A DNA stretch of 64,000 nucleotides from contig NZ_JBKBEU010000001.1 of the NCBI RefSeq assembly GCF_047372505.1, forward strand, positions 806,001 to 870,000. The letters run 5' to 3'. Below, in pieces: positions 61,560 through 64,000 of the stretch. Source of the stretch: Phaeobacter cretensis. GTDB lineage: Bacteria > Pseudomonadota > Alphaproteobacteria > Rhodobacterales > Rhodobacteraceae. The notes below the pieces were generated by a model. That model did no database searches, was not told the DNA's origin, and saw nothing but the letters and a program-made list of their open reading frames with translations. The position numbers were made by a program, and so were the translations under genes. Every line of letters starts with the position of its first letter. Within the stretch, counting starts at the first letter, position 1.

Positions 61560-62684
61560 ATGTATACACCCGCCATCACCGGTACGGGCGTCTTTACCCC
61601 GTCACAGACGATCACCAATGCCGAGTTGGTGGTGGCGTTCAACGCCTACGCTGACAAGATAAACGCTGAAAATACCGAAGCGATTGCCGCTGGAGAGATG
61701 GAGCCATTGGCCCATTCCTCGGAGGAATTCATCCTAAAAGCATCCGGGATTGAACAGCGCTATGTGATGGACAAAACCGGGGTTCTGGATCCGGCGGTAA
61801 TGCACCCATTGCTGCGGCAGCGCAGCGACGACGAGCCCTCCATAATGGCGGAGATGGCACTGGATGCCGCCAAGACAGCGCTAGCCCAGGCAGGTAAGAC
61901 CGCCGCCGACGTGGATGCCGTGATCTGTGCCGCCTCCAACATGGAACGTGCCTACCCTGCGCTGGCGATCGAAATTCAGGACCTGCTTGGCATCAAGGGC
62001 TTTGCTTTTGACATGAATGTCGCATGCTCCTCTGCCACCTTTGGGATTCAGGCCGCTGCGGATATGGTCCGCTCGGGCTCCATTCGCTCTGCATTGGTGG
62101 TTAACCCTGAGATTTGTTCCGGCCATCTGGAATGGCGTGATCGCGATTGCCATTTCATCTTTGGTGATGTCGCAACAGCTACACTTATTGAACGCAGTGA
62201 CGATGCAGCCGGGCCTCATTTCGAAGTTTTGTCGACACGTTGCGCCACCAGCTTCTCCAATAACATCCGTAACAATAATGGCTATCTGCGCCGCTCCCGC
62301 CCCGATGGTGTCGAGGATCGCCGCGACATGCAGTTCATGCAAAATGGACGTAAAGTATTCAAAGAAGTTCTACCTATGGTCAGCCAGCACATCGCCGACC
62401 ATATGGAGGCTGAGGGTATCGCCAATACTGATCTGAAAAGGCTCTGGTTGCATCAGGCAAACAAAACAATGAATGATTTCATTGGCAAAAAGGTTCTGGG
62501 GCGCACGCCCGAAACCGGAGAACAGCCCAATATTTTGCAGGACTACGCCAATACTTCTTCGGCTGGTTCCATCATCGCATTCTCAAAATACTCGATAGAT
62601 CTGTCCCAGGGCGATCTTGGGCTAATCTGCTCATTCGGGGCCGGATACTCCGTGGGGTCCGTCATCCTGCGGCGCGTTTCCTGA
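61560..62684 (+). CDS. Beta-ketoacyl-ACP synthase III-like protein (FabH family)
   Basis: This is a thiolase-fold condensing enzyme of 374 residues, longer than FabH (about 320). The catalytic triad is C156 in DMNVACSSAT, H298 in LWLHQANK and N331 in ANTSSAGS. The extra length is an N-terminal insertion around residues 25-65. Housekeeping FabH of this group would lie in the plsX-fabH-ihf cluster, so this is probably a second synthase with a special acyl substrate. The ATG at 61560 (MYTPAITGTGVF) is the natural start. It is divergent from marR and the efflux operon. Confidence 0.9.
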   Translation: MYTPAITGTGVFTPSQTITNAELVVAFNAYADKINAENTEAIAAGEMEPLAHSSEEFILKASGIEQRYVMDKTGVLDPAVMHPLLRQRSDDEPSIMAEMALDAAKTALAQAGKTAADVDAVICAASNMERAYPALAIEIQDLLGIKGFAFDMNVACSSATFGIQAAADMVRSGSIRSALVVNPEICSGHLEWRDRDCHFIFGDVATATLIERSDDAAGPHFEVLSTRCATSFSNNIRNNNGYLRRSRPDGVEDRRDMQFMQNGRKVFKEVLPMVSQHIADHMEAEGIANTDLKRLWLHQANKTMNDFIGKKVLGRTPETGEQPNILQDYANTSSAGSIIAFSKYSIDLSQGDLGLICSFGAGYSVGSVILRRVS

Positions 62685-62712
62685 GCGCCTCGATAGCCCA
62701 GCAACCAAGTCC

Positions 62713-62746
62713 AAAAATGGCCGGCCGTTCTTGGTGGGCCATTTTT
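62713..62746 (+). terminator. Rho-independent terminator of the FabH-like gene
   Basis: AAAAATGGCC pairs with GGCCATTTTT around a 14-base loop that has some inner pairing. It lies 28 bases past the stop, between two convergent genes. Confidence 0.7.
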
Positions 62747-62772
62747 ACAATTTCTCCAAGAAACATCGCAGA

Positions 62773-63531
62773 CTATTTCTGTGATACCCGCTGATGCACA
62801 GCCTCGGCGCTCTCTACTCGCTCAGAGTAACGGTCGACCAAATAGTCCTTTCGACCGCGGGTTAGCCAAGTGAATTTCACCAGTTCTTCCATCACATCCA
62901 CAACGCGACGGTAGAATGGACCGTCGGGCAAACGACCATCATCCGTAAACTCCAGCCATGCCTTTGGAATCGAGGATTGGTTCGGGATGGTGATCATTCG
63001 CATCCAACGACCGAGAATGCGCAATTGATTGACCGCATTGAACGACTGTGACCCTCCGGAAACCTGCATTACGGCCAGCGTCTTTCCTTGGGTGGGTCGA
63101 ATCCCGCCTTTTAGCGACAACGGCAGCCAGTCGATCTGGGTCTTCATGATACCAGTCATAGCGCCGTGGCGTTCGGGGCTGGACCAGACCATGCCTTCGC
63201 TCCAAACGACAAGATCGCGTAATTCAATCACCTTCGGGTGACTCTGGGATCCCACGTCATCTGGCAAGGGCAGTCCACTTGGATCAAAGACCCGCGTTTC
63301 GCAACCCAAGTTGCGAAGGATACGAGCCGCCTCTTCAGCCGCTTTGCGCGAATAACTGACCTCGCGTAGCGACCCATAGAGCAGCAGTATGCGCGGCGGA
63401 TGCTGGGGATCCTCCGCCGCCTTCAACCCCGTCCCATCGATCTTTGGCAAAGCCTCCGCGACGAGCGCTGGCAACTTGTTAGCATTCGCTTCTTCAGGCC
63501 CGGACGGGCCAGCCGCCGATATCTCAGCCAC
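62773..63531 (-). CDS. arsH: NADPH-dependent FMN reductase ArsH
   Basis: ArsH is a flavoprotein that oxidises trivalent organoarsenicals and reduces quinones. The 252-residue protein has RILLLYGSLREVSYSRKAAE, VWSSPERHGAMTGIMKTQID, and GKTLAVMQVSGGSQSFNAVN, then RILGRWMRMITIPNQSSI, all diagnostic. It starts with GTG at 63531 and overlaps the upstream HTH-type gene by eight bases. No arsR, arsB or arsC is seen in the window; they may lie beyond the right edge. Confidence 0.94.
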   Translation of the reverse strand: MAEISAAGPSGPEEANANKLPALVAEALPKIDGTGLKAAEDPQHPPRILLLYGSLREVSYSRKAAEEAARILRNLGCETRVFDPSGLPLPDDVGSQSHPKVIELRDLVVWSEGMVWSSPERHGAMTGIMKTQIDWLPLSLKGGIRPTQGKTLAVMQVSGGSQSFNAVNQLRILGRWMRMITIPNQSSIPKAWLEFTDDGRLPDGPFYRRVVDVMEELVKFTWLTRGRKDYLVDRYSERVESAEAVHQRVSQK

Positions 63532-63985
63532 TTTCTTCTTCCAGATGCAGCTTCATATCCAGAAGCACTTGCTGCAGCATCACGGTTTCGCGCAACAGCC
63601 GTTTGGCTTCATTGATGGTGATGATCCCATCAGCCATGGCCTCCTGATATTCGCTCATCAAGGTAGCAAAGCGTTGGCTCAAGGCGATCACATCTGCATT
63701 GACCCCGCCATTACGGGCCTCCGATGCCGCACTTGGTTCGCAGTACGACAGCGTAATGTTCTTAAGGTCTGCCAGACCCGACGTCACATGAGGAAAGGAG
63801 GCCGCAGCTTCCAGCTTGGCGACGGCGTCGACAGGCATGAAGCGATCAGTGTGCTCGGCATTATCAGAATAATACCGCCCAAGTGTTGCCTTAGATTTCC
63901 CCGTGATCTGGCAGGCTGCCTCGATCCCCACATCCTTGACCAGAGCCTCGGTGTGCTTTTTTAGATAAGTACCTATGTCTGCCAT
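63524..63985 (-). CDS. Conserved HTH-like protein upstream of arsH
   Basis: This is a 153-residue cytosolic protein with a helix-turn-helix-like segment, AACQITGKSKATLGRYYSDN, and a helical C-terminal half. The N-terminal region MADIGTYLKKHTEALVKDVG is a helix. I recognise no characterised family; the pattern looks like a regulator or phage-type Cro-like protein kept in Rhodobacteraceae. It overlaps arsH by eight bases, so the two are translated together; a role in metalloid response is only inferred from that. Confidence 0.6.
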   Translation of the reverse strand: MADIGTYLKKHTEALVKDVGIEAACQITGKSKATLGRYYSDNAEHTDRFMPVDAVAKLEAAASFPHVTSGLADLKNITLSYCEPSAASEARNGGVNADVIALSQRFATLMSEYQEAMADGIITINEAKRLLRETVMLQQVLLDMKLHLEEESG

Positions 63986-64000
63986 ATAAAATATACCTGC

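Noticed and set aside
1..64000. tRNA, rRNA, CRISPR or integrase attachment site
   Set aside because: No cloverleaf-like T-loop sequences, regular spaced repeats or tyrosine-integrase motifs were noticed on either strand.

Overview
The window reads as a chromosomal segment of an alphaproteobacterium of the family Rhodobacteraceae, most likely the Roseobacter group. The reasons are a GcrA cell-cycle regulator, a DUF1467 protein, a DUF6455 protein, Rhodobacteraceae-style capsule export proteins, TTAA-N7-TTAA (CtrA-type) sites and moderately high GC content. No tRNA, rRNA, CRISPR array, integrase or complete prophage was seen. Nearly all of the window is ordinary core genome. The accessory parts are one IS3-family element and a handful of broken genes.

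Layout. 1-5.5 kb: truncated tolC, pcm, phnA-like, a DksA/TraR-type zinc-finger regulator, an entericidin-like lipoprotein and lepA. 5.6-8.1 kb: a decayed gene of about 414 codons with a 14-bp tandem duplication, three in-frame stops and an inserted 1197-bp IS3 element. 8.2-12.1 kb: two small conserved proteins, a LysR regulator, a low-molecular-weight phosphatase, a PCu(A)C copper chaperone with a DUF2946-like partner, and rpmB. 12.4-16.8 kb: meaB divergent from hrpB, then a Nudix hydrolase. 16.9-22.8 kb: a phosphate transporter with a possible Pho box, argF and argD, a DMT exporter and an orphan ABC-2 permease. 23-27 kb: gcrA, a YHS protein, yghU, an SseB-domain protein and a frameshifted uracil-DNA glycosylase homologue. 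27.3-32.0 kb: a cell-surface polysaccharide operon (export ATPase, KpsE-like protein, kdsA, phosphomannomutase). 32-41.7 kb: AsmA, rimO, a frameshifted cupin gene, several small proteins, an M48 lipoprotein, nitroreductase, EI24, DUF1467 and methylmalonyl-CoA epimerase. 41.9-55.4 kb: a stand-alone response regulator with a 46-residue membrane peptide, the DUF1501/DUF1800 pair, aspS, pabB with its class-IV aminotransferase partner, carB, and a LysR/SHMT-like divergon. 55.5-64 kb: a trypsin-like protease behind a CtrA-type box, a MarR-controlled RND efflux operon, a FabH-like synthase, and arsH with an HTH protein.

Pathway links. argD and argF belong to arginine synthesis, and carB supplies the carbamoyl phosphate that argF uses. 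meaB and the epimerase serve methylmalonyl-CoA metabolism. kdsA, the phosphomannomutase and the KpsT/KpsE-like pair fit together as sugar supply plus export for a capsule-type polysaccharide. Three separate reading frames (the IS orfA, the glycosylase homologue and the cupin) are each off by one base, which points either to real decay or to single-base sequence errors.

The items most worth checking are the reconstructable pseudogene with its IS, the SHMT-like enzyme with a perfect palindrome upstream, the long cytoplasmic head on the KpsE-like protein, and the CtrA-type boxes.
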